Position numbers and translations under genes: made by a program. A DNA stretch of 64,000 nt, taken from assembly GCF_050942425.1 (NCBI RefSeq), contig NZ_CP192063.1, positions 2,418,001 through 2,482,000 of the forward strand, in the 5' to 3' direction. The stretch is from Actinoallomurus sp050942425. GTDB lineage: Bacteria; Actinomycetota; Actinomycetes; Streptosporangiales; Streptosporangiaceae. Below, in pieces: positions 34,273-42,978 of the stretch; positions within the stretch are counted from its first letter, which is position 1, and the number at the start of each line of letters is the position of its first letter. The notes beneath the pieces were generated by a model, which saw nothing but the letters and a program-made list of their open reading frames with translations, was not told the origin of the DNA and ran no database searches.

Positions 34273-35790
34273 ATGACGGAGTTGCGCGCCGTGGGCATCG
34301 GAAAGCGATTCGCCGGGGTGCGCGCCCTGGACGACGTCACGCTGGACTTCCCCGGCGGCGCCGTCACCGCCCTCATGGGCGAGAACGGCGCGGGGAAGTC
34401 CACCCTCATCAAGATCATCAACGGCGACTACCTGCCGGACGGCGGGCAGGTGATCCTCGACGACGCGCCGTTCGCCCTGCACGCCCCCGCCGACGCCCGG
34501 CGCGCCGGCATCCGGGTGATCCCGCAGGAGCCCGAGATCGTGCCGCACGTCTCGGTGGCCGAGAACGTCTACCTCGGCGCGCTGCCCCGCAGGGCCGGCC
34601 GGGCGTTCGACCGGGCGGGGCTGCGCGCCCGCGTCCGGGAGGACCTCCGGCGCCTCGGCTTCGAGCGCGTCCTCGACCCCGACGCCCTCGGCTCGCACCT
34701 CACGCCCGCGCAGCGGCAGCTCGTGGAGATCCTCCGCGCCCTCACCACCGACGCGAAGGTCATCGCCTTCGACGAGCCGACCTCCTCCCTGTCGGAGAAC
34801 GAGGTGGAGGCGCTGTTCGCGCTGATCCGGCGGCTGCGGGAACAGGGACTCGCGGTCGTCTACGTCTCCCACCGGATGCAGGAGATCTTCCGGATCGCCG
34901 ACCGCATCGCCGTCCTGCGCGACGGCGGGCTGGTCGGCGTCCGCGACGTCGACCGGACCGACGAGGCCGAGATCGTCCGGATGATGGTGGGCCGCGACCT
35001 GTCGGCCATGTTCGCCCGCGAGCACAGCGCCACCGACGAGGTCGTCCTCGAGGTCGACGCGGTCACCACCGACGACGTCCGGGACGTCGGCCTCACCGTA
35101 CGGGCGGGCGAGGTCGTCGCCCTGGCCGGACTGGTCGGCGCCGGCCGGTCCGAGCTGGCCGGCGCGATCGTCGGCGATCTGCCGATCCGCTCCGGGCAGG
35201 TGCGCGTCGCCGGCCGGCCCGTACGCCTCCGCCAGCCCCGCGACGCCGTACGAGCCGGCATGGGGTACGCCCCGGAGGAGCGCAAGGCACAGGCCCTCCT
35301 CCTGGAGCGCTCGGTGCGCGACAACACCTCCCTCGCGGTGCTCGACCGGCTGCGTCGCTTCCGGTTCGTCCGGCGCGCCGAGGAGCGCCGCCTCACCCGG
35401 GAGTACGTCGACCGGCTGAACGTCCGCACCCCCGGCATCGAACACGAGGTGCGCAAGCTGTCCGGCGGCAACCAGCAGAAGGTCGTCCTGGCGCGCTGGC
35501 TCGCCCGCAAGCCGAAGGTGCTGATCCTCGACGAGCCCACGCGCGGCATCGACGTCGGCGCCAAGGCCGAGATCTACCACCTCATCGACGACCTCGCCCG
35601 CTCCGGCGTGGCCATCCTCGTCATCTCCTCCGAGCTCCCCGAGGTGCTGGGGCTGGCCGACCGCGTCATCGTCATGCAGAACGGCCGCGTCACCGGCGAA
35701 CTCGACCGCGCCGACGCCACCGAGGAGGCCATCCTCGAACTCGCCATGGCCGAGGACCTGTCCACGACCGTCCAGGAAGGACCAGCATGA
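34273..35790 (+). CDS. Sugar ABC transporter ATPase, RbsA type (two ABC domains)
   Basis: The 505-residue protein has two fused ABC cassettes, as in RbsA/MglA. The first has a full Walker A (GENGAGKST, ~38-46) and Walker B (VIAFDEPTSS) with a degenerate signature (LTPAQRQ). The second has a degenerate Walker A (GLVGAGRSE) but an intact LSGGNQQK signature and LILDEPTRGID. GAGGAGG precedes ATG 34273. Its stop overlaps the permease start (ATGA). Confidence 0.95.
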   Translation: MTELRAVGIGKRFAGVRALDDVTLDFPGGAVTALMGENGAGKSTLIKIINGDYLPDGGQVILDDAPFALHAPADARRAGIRVIPQEPEIVPHVSVAENVYLGALPRRAGRAFDRAGLRARVREDLRRLGFERVLDPDALGSHLTPAQRQLVEILRALTTDAKVIAFDEPTSSLSENEVEALFALIRRLREQGLAVVYVSHRMQEIFRIADRIAVLRDGGLVGVRDVDRTDEAEIVRMMVGRDLSAMFAREHSATDEVVLEVDAVTTDDVRDVGLTVRAGEVVALAGLVGAGRSELAGAIVGDLPIRSGQVRVAGRPVRLRQPRDAVRAGMGYAPEERKAQALLLERSVRDNTSLAVLDRLRRFRFVRRAEERRLTREYVDRLNVRTPGIEHEVRKLSGGNQQKVVLARWLARKPKVLILDEPTRGIDVGAKAEIYHLIDDLARSGVAILVISSELPEVLGLADRVIVMQNGRVTGELDRADATEEAILELAMAEDLSTTVQEGPA

Positions 35791-36815
35791 CCAGGACGAC
35801 CGCTGCCCGCGAGCCGGTGGACGCCGAGCCCAGGGACGGGGTGCCTCGCCGGATCCTCGCCGCGATCGGCCCCCAGAACATCAGCCTGGTCGCCGCCCTC
35901 ATCGTCGTCGTCGCCATCTTCGCGTTCCTGAACTCCGGCTACCTGACCTGGTCCAACGTCCAGGTCATCGGCGAGGCGGCCACCGTCGCCGGGCTCCTGG
36001 CGGTCGTCCAGACCGTCGTCATCATCTGCGGCGCGATGGACATCTCCGTCGGCTCCCAGGCCGGCATCGCCTCGGTGATCTCCGCGATGGCGTTCATGTC
36101 GACCGGGCACAACCCCTTCCTCGGCATCGCCGCCGCGATCGGCGTCGGAATCGTGGCCGGCCTCGTCAACGGCCTCGTCATCGTGTACGGCCGCGTCAAC
36201 CCGGTGATCGCGACACTGGCCACCCTCGCCGCGTACAAGGGCGTCGCCCAGCTGATCTCCGGCGGCCGCGCGCAGGGCTTCGTCCTCGGCGACGACCTGT
36301 TCATCTTCATCGCGCGCGGCCGGATCGCCGGGCTGCCGGTGCAGGTCTGCATCCTCCTGGTGGTCGCGCTGTTGATCCACCTGATGCTCAAGTACACCGA
36401 CGTCGGGCGGAACATCTACGCCATCGGCGGCAACGACACCGCCGCGCGGCTGGCCGGGATCAACATCAACAAGTACCTGATCGCGGTGTACGCGCTGGCC
36501 GGGATCATCGCCGCGCTCGCGGGCATCATCCTCACCGCCCGGACCGGCTCCGGGCAGCCCACCAGCGGCAGCGAGGGCCTGGAACTGCAGTCGATCACGG
36601 CGGCCGCGCTCGGCGGCGCGGCGCTGAAGGGCGGCAAGGGCGGGGTCGCGGGCACCCTGCTGGCCGTCCTGCTGCTCGGCGCCCTCAACAACGGCCTCAA
36701 CGTCGTCGGCGTCAACACTTTCTGGCAGAACGTCGCCCAGGGCGCCCTGCTTGTGATCGCGGTCATCATCCAGCAGCGCCGTACGGGCGAGCGGGCGGTC
36801 GGCCTGCCCACCTGA
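35787..36815 (+). CDS. Sugar ABC transporter permease, RbsC type
   Basis: The 342-residue membrane protein has 8-10 hydrophobic helices and BPD_transp_2 hallmarks (IICGAMDISVGSQAGIASV, VNPVIATLATL, NIYAIGGNDTAARLAGIN, LQSITAAALGGAALKGGKGG). It pairs with the RbsA-type ATPase to import the sugar bound by the lipoprotein at 31069. Its last eight codons are part of a 38-bp tandem repeat that continues past the stop. Confidence 0.94.
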   Translation: MTRTTAAREPVDAEPRDGVPRRILAAIGPQNISLVAALIVVVAIFAFLNSGYLTWSNVQVIGEAATVAGLLAVVQTVVIICGAMDISVGSQAGIASVISAMAFMSTGHNPFLGIAAAIGVGIVAGLVNGLVIVYGRVNPVIATLATLAAYKGVAQLISGGRAQGFVLGDDLFIFIARGRIAGLPVQVCILLVVALLIHLMLKYTDVGRNIYAIGGNDTAARLAGININKYLIAVYALAGIIAALAGIILTARTGSGQPTSGSEGLELQSITAAALGGAALKGGKGGVAGTLLAVLLLGALNNGLNVVGVNTFWQNVAQGALLVIAVIIQQRRTGERAVGLPT

Positions 36816-36910
36816 CCCGCCCCCGGCCGCGGACGGTCGGCCCTGCCCACCTGATCCGTCCCAGCCGCGGGCGGTCGGCCTCCTTAGCCGATCCGCCCCC
36901 AGCCGCGCTT
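36797..36910. repeat. 38-bp tandem repeat spanning the permease stop codon
   Basis: Three imperfect 38-bp units start at 36797, 36835 and 36873, each opening with GGTCGGCC and holding a CCGCC(C)-rich half and AGCCGCG. Unit 1 contains the last codons and stop of the permease; unit 2 repeats the GCCCACCTGA end with one inserted base. Units degrade with distance from the gene. Confidence 0.8.
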
Positions 36911-36964
36911 ATCCCGGGGGCATGGGGTACGCATGTGTCATCGCCGATCGCGGGAGGAAGACAC

Positions 36965-37726
36965 ATGCTCGGACTGCCCGACGGGGTCACGGCCCTGCTG
37001 TTCGACATGGACGGGGTGCTGACCCGCACCGCCACGGTGCACGCCGCGGCGTGGAAGGAGATGTTCGACGAGTTCCTCCGGGAGCGTGAGGGACCGTCGT
37101 ACCGGCCGTTCGACCCGGTCAAGGAGTACGACGAGTACGTCGACGGCAAGCGCCGGGAGGACGGGACCCGGTCGTTCCTGGAGTCGCGCGGCATCACGCT
37201 GCCCGAAGGCTCGCCGCACGACCCGCCGGGCGCCCCGACGATCCAGGGCCTCGGCAAGCGGAAGAACGACCTCGTCCTGCGCAGGCTCGCCGAGGACGGC
37301 GTCGAGGTCTACCCCGGGTCGGTCCGCTACGTCCAGGCCGCCCGCGAGGCCGGCCTGCCGACCGCGGTCGTGTCGTCCAGCGCCAACACCGCGCAGGTCC
37401 TCGACGCCGCCGGCATCGGCGGCCTGTTCGACGCGCGCGTCGACGGGCTGACCGCCCAGGAGCGCGGGCTGGCGGGCAAACCGGCACCCGACATGTTCCT
37501 CGCCGGGGCCGAGGCACTCGGCGTGCCGCCGTCCCAGGCGGTGGTGTTCGAGGACGCGCTCGCCGGCGTGCAGGCCGGCCGCGCGGGCGGCTTCGGGTTC
37601 GTCGTCGGCGTCGACCGGATCGGCCAGGCCGCCGAGCTGACGGCACACGGCGCGGACCGCGTCGTCAAGGATCTGGAGGAGCTCCTGGGCGGCGACGGCG
37701 CGCGGGACGGACGGGAGGGCGCATGA
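36965..37726 (+). CDS. Beta-phosphoglucomutase-like HAD hydrolase
   Basis: The 253-residue HAD enzyme has the catalytic motif LFDMDGVLTR (nucleophile Asp 14, Asp 16), a helical cap with the phosphoglucomutase-type insert, SSSAN (motif II), GKPAPDMF (motif III Lys) and VVFEDALAGVQA (motif IV). It probably interconverts beta-glucose 1-phosphate and glucose 6-phosphate, the partner reaction of GH65 phosphorylases. Its stop overlaps the GH65 start (ATGA). The Rv3400/Rv3401 pair of mycobacteria has the same arrangement. Confidence 0.9.
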   Translation: MLGLPDGVTALLFDMDGVLTRTATVHAAAWKEMFDEFLREREGPSYRPFDPVKEYDEYVDGKRREDGTRSFLESRGITLPEGSPHDPPGAPTIQGLGKRKNDLVLRRLAEDGVEVYPGSVRYVQAAREAGLPTAVVSSSANTAQVLDAAGIGGLFDARVDGLTAQERGLAGKPAPDMFLAGAEALGVPPSQAVVFEDALAGVQAGRAGGFGFVVGVDRIGQAAELTAHGADRVVKDLEELLGGDGARDGREGA

Positions 37727-40074
37727 TCCGGCAGACCGCCTACACGGTCGAACCGTGGTGCGTCCGGGAACAGACCCTGGACCTGGACATGCTGGCGCAG
37801 AGCGAGTCGGTGTTCGCGCTGTCCAACGGGCACATCGGCCTGCGCGGGAACCTCGAAGAGGGCGAGCCGCACGGGCTGCCCGGCACCTACCTCAACTCCG
37901 TCTACGAGCTGCGGCCGCTGCCGTACGCCGAGGCCGGTTACGGCTACCCCGAGTCGGGCCAGACGGTCATCAACGTCACCAACGGCAAGCTGTTCCGGCT
38001 GCTCGTCGAGGACGAGCCGTTCGACGTCCGCTACGGCGAACTGCGCTCCCATGAGCGGGTGCTCGACTTCCGGGAGGGCACCCTCACCCGGAACGTCGAG
38101 TGGACGTCCCCGGCCGGGGACTCGGTGCGCATCCGCACCGTCCGGATGGTCTCGCTGGTGCAACGGGGCGTCGCCGCGATCCACTACGAGGTCGAGGCGG
38201 TCGACCGGCCGGTGCGCGTCGTCGTGCAGTCCGAGCTGGTCGCCAACGAGTCCCTGCCCGACATGGGGAAGGACCCGCGGATGGCCGGACGGCTGGAGTC
38301 CCCGCTCGTCGGCGAGGAGTCGGTCGCCGACAAGGACACCGCCGTCATGGTGCACCGCACCCGCCACAGCGACCTGCGCGTCGGCGCGGCGATGGGCCAC
38401 GAGATCGAGGGCCCCGAGCACACGGTGACCATGGACGGCTTCGAGGACGTCTGCCGCTACACGGTGGCCACCCGCCTGCAACCGGGCGAGCGGCTGTGCC
38501 TCGTCAAGTACCTCGCCTACGGCTGGTCCAGCCGCCGCTCGCGGCCCGCCGTGCACGACCAGGTGATCGCCGCGCTGGCCGCCGCGAAGATGACCGGCTG
38601 GGACGGGCTCGTACGGGAACAGCGGGAGTTCCTCGACGACTTCTGGGCGGGCGCCGACGTCGAGCTGGACGGCGACGCCGAGGTCCAGCAGGCCGTGCGG
38701 TTCGGCCTGTTCCACACCCTGCAGGCCGGCGCCCGCGCCGAGCGCCGCCCGATCCCGTCGAAGGGCCTGACCGGCCCCGGCTACGACGGCCACACGTTCT
38801 GGGACACCGAGATGTTCGTGCTGCCGCCGCTGACCTACACCCGCCCGGAGGCCGCCGCGGACGCGCTGCGCTGGCGGCACTCGACGCTCGACCTGGCCAA
38901 GGAACGGGCCGAGCAGCTGGGGCTGCGCGGCGCCGCGTTCCCCTGGCGGACGATCGCCGGTCAGGAGTGCTCCGGATACTGGCCGGCCGGCACGGCGGCG
39001 TTCCACATCAACGCGGCCATCGCCGACGCCGTCATCCGCTACATCGACGCCACGGCGGACGAGGACTTCGCCCGCGACGTCGGGCTCGAACTCCTCGTGG
39101 AGACCGCGCGGCTGTGGCGCAGCCTCGGCCACCACGACGCCAAGGGGAGATTCCGCATCGACGGCGTCACCGGCCCGGACGAGTACAGCGCCATCGTCGA
39201 CAACAACGTCTACACGAACCTCATGGCCCAGCGGAACCTCCAGGCCGCCGCGGACCGGGCCGAGCAGTACCCCGAGCAGGCGCGCCGGATGGGCGTCACC
39301 GAGGAGGAGACGGCGGAGTGGCGCGACGCCGCGGCCGCCGTCGTCATCCCCTGGGACAAGCGGCTCGAGGTGCACCCGCAGAACGAGGGCTTCACCCACC
39401 ACGCGCGGTGGGACTTCGAGAACACCCCGTCCGACCACTACCCGCTGCTGCTCAACTATCCGTACTTCGACATCTACCGCAAACAGGTCGTCAAGCAGGC
39501 CGACCTCGTGCTGGCCCTGCACCTGCGCGGAGACGCGTTCACGGACGACCAGAAGCTCCGCAACTTCGTGTACTACGAGGGCCTGACGGTGCGCGACTCC
39601 TCACTGTCGGCCTGCACCCAGGCGGTCATGGCGGCCGAGACCGGCCATCTCGAACTCGCCCACGACTACCTCGGCGAGGCCGCCCTGATGGACCTGCGCG
39701 ACCTGGAGCACAACACGCGCGACGGGCTGCACATCGCCTCCCTCGCGGGCGCCTGGAACGCCCTCGTCGCCGGGTTCGGCGGGATGCGCCAGTACACCGC
39801 GCGGCTGTGCTTCGCGCCCCGGCTGCCTCCGGGCATCTCACGGCTGGCGTTCCGGATGAGGTTCCGCGGCCGGCGCCTGCGCGTCACCATCACCCACGAC
39901 GAGACGGTGTACGAGCTCCTGGGCGGCGACCCGCTGCAGATCGAGCACCACGGGCAGCCGGTGAACCTGAACGGCGGCGCCGTCCGGATGGACGTCCCCC
40001 CGCCGCCGTCCCGACCCGCCCCCGCCCAGCCACCCGGCCGGGAACCGGCCCGCCGCGACAAGACCGCCCGGTAG
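37723..40074 (+). CDS. GH65 glycoside phosphorylase/hydrolase
   Basis: This 783-residue protein has an N-terminal beta-sandwich (~1-270), a linker, an (alpha/alpha)6 catalytic barrel (~320-690; GYDGHTFWDTEMF, the catalytic-acid motif TGPDEYS with Glu ~487, and SKGLTG) and a C-terminal beta-domain. The family phosphorolyses alpha-glucosyl disaccharides (maltose, trehalose, kojibiose, nigerose), giving beta-glucose 1-phosphate. The adjacent beta-PGM gene fits that product. Which disaccharide is used cannot be told from sequence; the pairing with alpha-galactosidase is unusual. The Pro/Arg-rich tail of ~30 residues is probably disordered. Confidence 0.92.
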   Translation: MIRQTAYTVEPWCVREQTLDLDMLAQSESVFALSNGHIGLRGNLEEGEPHGLPGTYLNSVYELRPLPYAEAGYGYPESGQTVINVTNGKLFRLLVEDEPFDVRYGELRSHERVLDFREGTLTRNVEWTSPAGDSVRIRTVRMVSLVQRGVAAIHYEVEAVDRPVRVVVQSELVANESLPDMGKDPRMAGRLESPLVGEESVADKDTAVMVHRTRHSDLRVGAAMGHEIEGPEHTVTMDGFEDVCRYTVATRLQPGERLCLVKYLAYGWSSRRSRPAVHDQVIAALAAAKMTGWDGLVREQREFLDDFWAGADVELDGDAEVQQAVRFGLFHTLQAGARAERRPIPSKGLTGPGYDGHTFWDTEMFVLPPLTYTRPEAAADALRWRHSTLDLAKERAEQLGLRGAAFPWRTIAGQECSGYWPAGTAAFHINAAIADAVIRYIDATADEDFARDVGLELLVETARLWRSLGHHDAKGRFRIDGVTGPDEYSAIVDNNVYTNLMAQRNLQAAADRAEQYPEQARRMGVTEEETAEWRDAAAAVVIPWDKRLEVHPQNEGFTHHARWDFENTPSDHYPLLLNYPYFDIYRKQVVKQADLVLALHLRGDAFTDDQKLRNFVYYEGLTVRDSSLSACTQAVMAAETGHLELAHDYLGEAALMDLRDLEHNTRDGLHIASLAGAWNALVAGFGGMRQYTARLCFAPRLPPGISRLAFRMRFRGRRLRVTITHDETVYELLGGDPLQIEHHGQPVNLNGGAVRMDVPPPPSRPAPAQPPGREPARRDKTAR

Positions 40075-40086
40075 GGGCCCCTGACG

Positions 40087-40140
40087 GGCGCCTGCCAGGG
40101 GGCCGTCCTGACCGGTGCCTGCCAGGGGCCCGCCCTGGCC
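40087..40140. repeat. 27-bp tandem repeat after the GH65 gene
   Basis: Two 27-bp units (40087-40113, 40114-40140) share GG(C/T)GCCTGCCAGGGG(G/C)CCG. Further on, GCCGGATCCC occurs twice, and CGGTAGGGG(C/G)CC occurs both at the GH65 stop (about 40070) and at 40152, again copying a stop-codon context. GGTAGG-GGG-CCTACC (40153-40167) can fold into a small hairpin. Confidence 0.7.
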
Positions 40141-40272
40141 GGATCCCGGAACGGTAGGGGGCCTACCCTCGCCGGATCCCAGACTGGAATCCGCGCGTGG
40201 CCGAGAGACGGCCAGGTAGAGGAACCACCGGATCTATGTGATCATCGTCACTGGGGCGGGGAAGGGGAGCGC

Positions 40273-41136
40273 GTGGACGTGCGTCAGATGCGGTACGTCC
40301 TCGCCGTCGCCCAGACCGGGAGCGTGCGCCGCGCCGCCCAGCTGCTGAGCGTCGCGCAGCCGACCCTCTCCCAGCAACTCGGCATCGTCGAGCGTGAGGT
40401 GGGCGCGCCGCTGTTCGAGCGGACCGCGCGCGGCATGCGGCTCACCCCCGTCGGCGAGGTCTTCGCCGCGCACGCGGAGAGTGTGCTCGGCGTCTTCGAC
40501 GAGGCGCTCACGGCGGTGGCCGACGCGGTGGCGGGAGACGTCGGCGGGCTGCGGCTGGCGGTCGCTGACGGGCTCTCCGACGTCGTACGGGCGATCCTCG
40601 CCGGTCTGCGCGGCCTCGCCCCCGACGTCCGCGTGCGAATGGCCCGGATGCGCACCGCCGAGCAGGTCACACAGATCGTCCAGGACGAGATACAGGCGGG
40701 GCTCGGCTACCGGCCGGCACCGGCCGCCGAGGAGGTCTCCCGCCTGGTCGTCCACCGGGCCCCGATCCGGGCGCTGCTGCCACGCGGCCACGCGCTCGCC
40801 GGCCGGGACGCCCTCTCCCTCACCGACCTGGCCGAACAGCCGCTGATCCTGCCGAGGACGGCCGAGGCGGCGCACTTCGTCGACCAGTTCGTCGGGCGCG
40901 GCCTGCACCCGAGGTTCGGCCCGGCCGCGTTCGGCCACGACCTGGTCCCCGCGCTCGTCGCGGCGGGCGAGGGCTACACCCTGTGCGTCCGGCCGGCGGC
41001 GCAGGTCCCGCCGGGCGTGGTGTTCCGGCCGATCCTCGAACCCATGCCGCCCATCGAGGTGGTGCTGCTGTGGCGCCGCGAGGCCGGAGGCGCCCTCCCG
41101 GCGCTCGTCGCCGCGGCGCGGCACATCGGCCTGTGA
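40273..41136 (+). CDS. LysR-family transcriptional regulator
   Basis: The 287-residue protein has an N-terminal winged HTH (MRYVLAVAQTGSVRRAAQLLSVAQPTLSQQLGIVEREVG) and a periplasmic-binding-like effector domain (LRLAVADGLSDVVRAILAGL, PLILPRTAEAAHFVDQF). GTG start at 40273 after GGGGAAGGGGAGCGC. No divergent target gene lies next to it, which is unusual for this family; the GH65 operon upstream runs in the same direction. Confidence 0.93.
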   Translation: MDVRQMRYVLAVAQTGSVRRAAQLLSVAQPTLSQQLGIVEREVGAPLFERTARGMRLTPVGEVFAAHAESVLGVFDEALTAVADAVAGDVGGLRLAVADGLSDVVRAILAGLRGLAPDVRVRMARMRTAEQVTQIVQDEIQAGLGYRPAPAAEEVSRLVVHRAPIRALLPRGHALAGRDALSLTDLAEQPLILPRTAEAAHFVDQFVGRGLHPRFGPAAFGHDLVPALVAAGEGYTLCVRPAAQVPPGVVFRPILEPMPPIEVVLLWRREAGGALPALVAAARHIGL

Positions 41137-41145
41137 GGGACGCCG

Positions 41146-41676
41146 CTACAGGGTGGCGTCGGAGTTGGCGGGGATCGTCGCCTTGATCGGGCCGGTGAGC
41201 TCGTTCAGCACGTCGCCCGGCGGGGTGTACTTCCCCGGCACCGTCACCTCGACGTACGCGTGTCGGCCGACGGCGGTGAACGTCACCGGGCGGTCCGGCG
41301 GCTGCGGCAGCCAGGACACTCCGTTGATCACGGCGAGTTGGGCCGTGAGATTCTGCAGCCCGGTCGGCCGCGGAACGCCACAGCGCACCGCGATCGCCGG
41401 AGACCCCCAGGCGGCGACGTAGGGCGAGCGCGGTGTGGTGTCCCGGCGTTTCAGCCCGTGCAGGCGCTGGGGCAGCCGGTCGCGCAGCGCACGGCACAGG
41501 GACACGGCCGACGCCGGCGGATGGGGAACGGGCACCTCGACCTCGCCCGCCCCGCACCCGGCCGCGAATATCGACAGCGTCGCAACGACCGGGAGCGCCC
41601 AGCGGATCCGCCGCGCGGGTGGACCGTCCGCCGCCAGCGAAGGTTCGGTGGTGCAGACTGGCAGCAAGGAGGGCAC
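41146..41676 (-). CDS. DUF3515 family lipoprotein
   Basis: This ~176-residue protein has a hydrophobic segment ending in FAAGC (lipid-attached Cys ~41) and the DUF3515 pattern (VSLCRALRDRLPQRL, WGSPAIAVRCGVPRP, VINGVSWL, VTFTAVGRHAYVEVTVP). It would be anchored outside the membrane. The start may be internal, since about 25 residues precede the signal-like segment. In actinobacteria this gene typically neighbours the Lrp/thiL genes, as here. Function unknown. Confidence 0.88.
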   Translation of the reverse strand: MPSLLPVCTTEPSLAADGPPARRIRWALPVVATLSIFAAGCGAGEVEVPVPHPPASAVSLCRALRDRLPQRLHGLKRRDTTPRSPYVAAWGSPAIAVRCGVPRPTGLQNLTAQLAVINGVSWLPQPPDRPVTFTAVGRHAYVEVTVPGKYTPPGDVLNELTGPIKATIPANSDATL

Positions 41677-41681
41677 TGGAG

Positions 41682-41915
41682 TCAGATGTGGACGATGGGG
41701 CAGGTCAGGGTCCGTGTGATCCCCTCGACGGACTGGATCTGCGCGACGACGAGCCTGCCGAGCTCGTCGACGTTGTTGGCCGTGGCGCGGACGATGACGT
41801 CGTACGGCCCGGTGACGTCCTCGGCGAGGGTGACCCCGGCGATGCCAGAGATCTCGCGGGCCACGTCGGCAGCCTTGCCGACCTCGGTCTGGATGAGGAT
41901 GTAGGCCTGCACCAT
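41682..41915 (-). CDS. Stand-alone Lrp/AsnC ligand-binding (RAM) domain
   Basis: The 77-residue protein consists only of the RAM domain (QAYILIQTEVGKAADVAREI, GVTLAEDVTGPYDVIVRATANN, VEGITRTLTCPIV); the HTH is absent, as in the actinobacterial SraM/Lrp-like small proteins. GGGAGG precedes the ATG at 41915. Divergent from thiL, it may sense an amino acid and modify another Lrp-type regulator. Confidence 0.92.
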   Translation of the reverse strand: MVQAYILIQTEVGKAADVAREISGIAGVTLAEDVTGPYDVIVRATANNVDELGRLVVAQIQSVEGITRTLTCPIVHI

Positions 41916-41976
41916 CACGTCCTCCCTGAAGCTGCCGTCAGCGGTAACCGTATCGTGTCTTGATCGGAGGTGGGTC

Positions 41977-42891
41977 ATCACCATCGGGGAACTCGGCGAG
42001 TTCGGGTTGATCGCTCGAATCGTCGCACGTCTGGGCCACGGGCCCGAGGTCGAACTGGGGCCGGGGGACGACGCCGCCATCGTGCGCGCCCCGGGAGGAC
42101 GCGTCGTCGCGACGACCGATCTGCTCCTCGAAGGGCGTCACTTCCGCCGCGACTGGTCACCGCCGTACGACATCGGGCGCAAGGCCGCCGCGCAGAACCT
42201 CGCGGACGTCGTGGCGATGGGCGCCCGGCCGACCGCGCTGCTGCTCGGGTTCGGTGCTCCGCCGGACATCCCGCTGGAGTGGGTCGACGGGTTGTGCGAC
42301 GGACTGCGCGACGAGTGCGCGCAGGTCGGGGCGTCGGTCGCCGGAGGCGACATCGTCCGCGGCGAGACGGTCCTGCTCGCGGTCACCGCGCTCGGCGCCC
42401 TGGACGGTCCGGCGCTCACCCGTTCCGGCGCGCGGCCCGGCGACGTCGTCGCGGTCGCGGGCCGCCTGGGACACGCCGCAGCGGGCGTGGAGCTGCTGTC
42501 CGAGGGGCGGCGGGAGCCGGCCGACCTGATCGACGCGCACCGGCGCCCACGGCCGCCGTACGCCACGGGGCTGCGGGCCCGGGAGCTCGGGGCGACCGCG
42601 ATGCTCGACGTGAGTGACGGCCTCGTCCAGGACCTCGGGCACGTCGCCGACGCCTCCGGGGTCCGGATCGAGATCGACGGCGCGGCCGTACCGGTCCCGC
42701 CCATGCCGGACGGCCTGCGGCTGGCGCTCACGGGCGGTGAGGACCACGCCTTCGCGGCGACGTTTCCGCGAGGAGTGACGCTGCCTCCCGAGTGGCGGAC
42801 GATCGGCCGGGTGGTCGAGGGACCCGCCGAGGTGGTAGTCGACGGAAAGACATACGGCCCTGGCGGCTGGGACCATTTTCGCCTGTCGTAG
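41977..42891 (+). CDS. thiL: Thiamine-monophosphate kinase
   Basis: ThiL phosphorylates thiamine monophosphate to the diphosphate cofactor with ATP. The ~304-residue protein has GPGDDAAIV, TTDLLLEGRHF, NLADVVAMGA, VAGGDIV, DVSDGLVQDL and TGGEDHAFAATF. The family N-terminal block GELGEFGLIARI lies upstream of the first canonical start (TTG 42007). The in-frame codon at 6 bases from the GGAGG (41966-41970) is ATC at 41977, so a rare ATC start is suggested; the nearby GTG (41970) is out of frame. If not, translation starts at TTG and the protein lacks this block. Confidence 0.93.
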   Translation: MTIGELGEFGLIARIVARLGHGPEVELGPGDDAAIVRAPGGRVVATTDLLLEGRHFRRDWSPPYDIGRKAAAQNLADVVAMGARPTALLLGFGAPPDIPLEWVDGLCDGLRDECAQVGASVAGGDIVRGETVLLAVTALGALDGPALTRSGARPGDVVAVAGRLGHAAAGVELLSEGRREPADLIDAHRRPRPPYATGLRARELGATAMLDVSDGLVQDLGHVADASGVRIEIDGAAVPVPPMPDGLRLALTGGEDHAFAATFPRGVTLPPEWRTIGRVVEGPAEVVVDGKTYGPGGWDHFRLS

Positions 42892-42978
42892 CGGTGAGTT
42901 GTCGCTGATCGCATCGGCGGTCTGGTAGGCATGGGTCGTGTGCTTTTGGTATACATCCCGAGACCGGAGAGGGACGGG

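Noticed and set aside
31141..35580. A 1479-codon open frame on the minus strand across the ABC/GH27 genes
   Set aside because: It is the codon-bias shadow of five well-supported plus-strand genes; its translation is low-complexity Val/Gly/Arg/Asp-rich with no domain.
36797..36910. 38-bp repeats as a CRISPR array
   Set aside because: Units abut without spacers, diverge progressively and begin inside a coding sequence.
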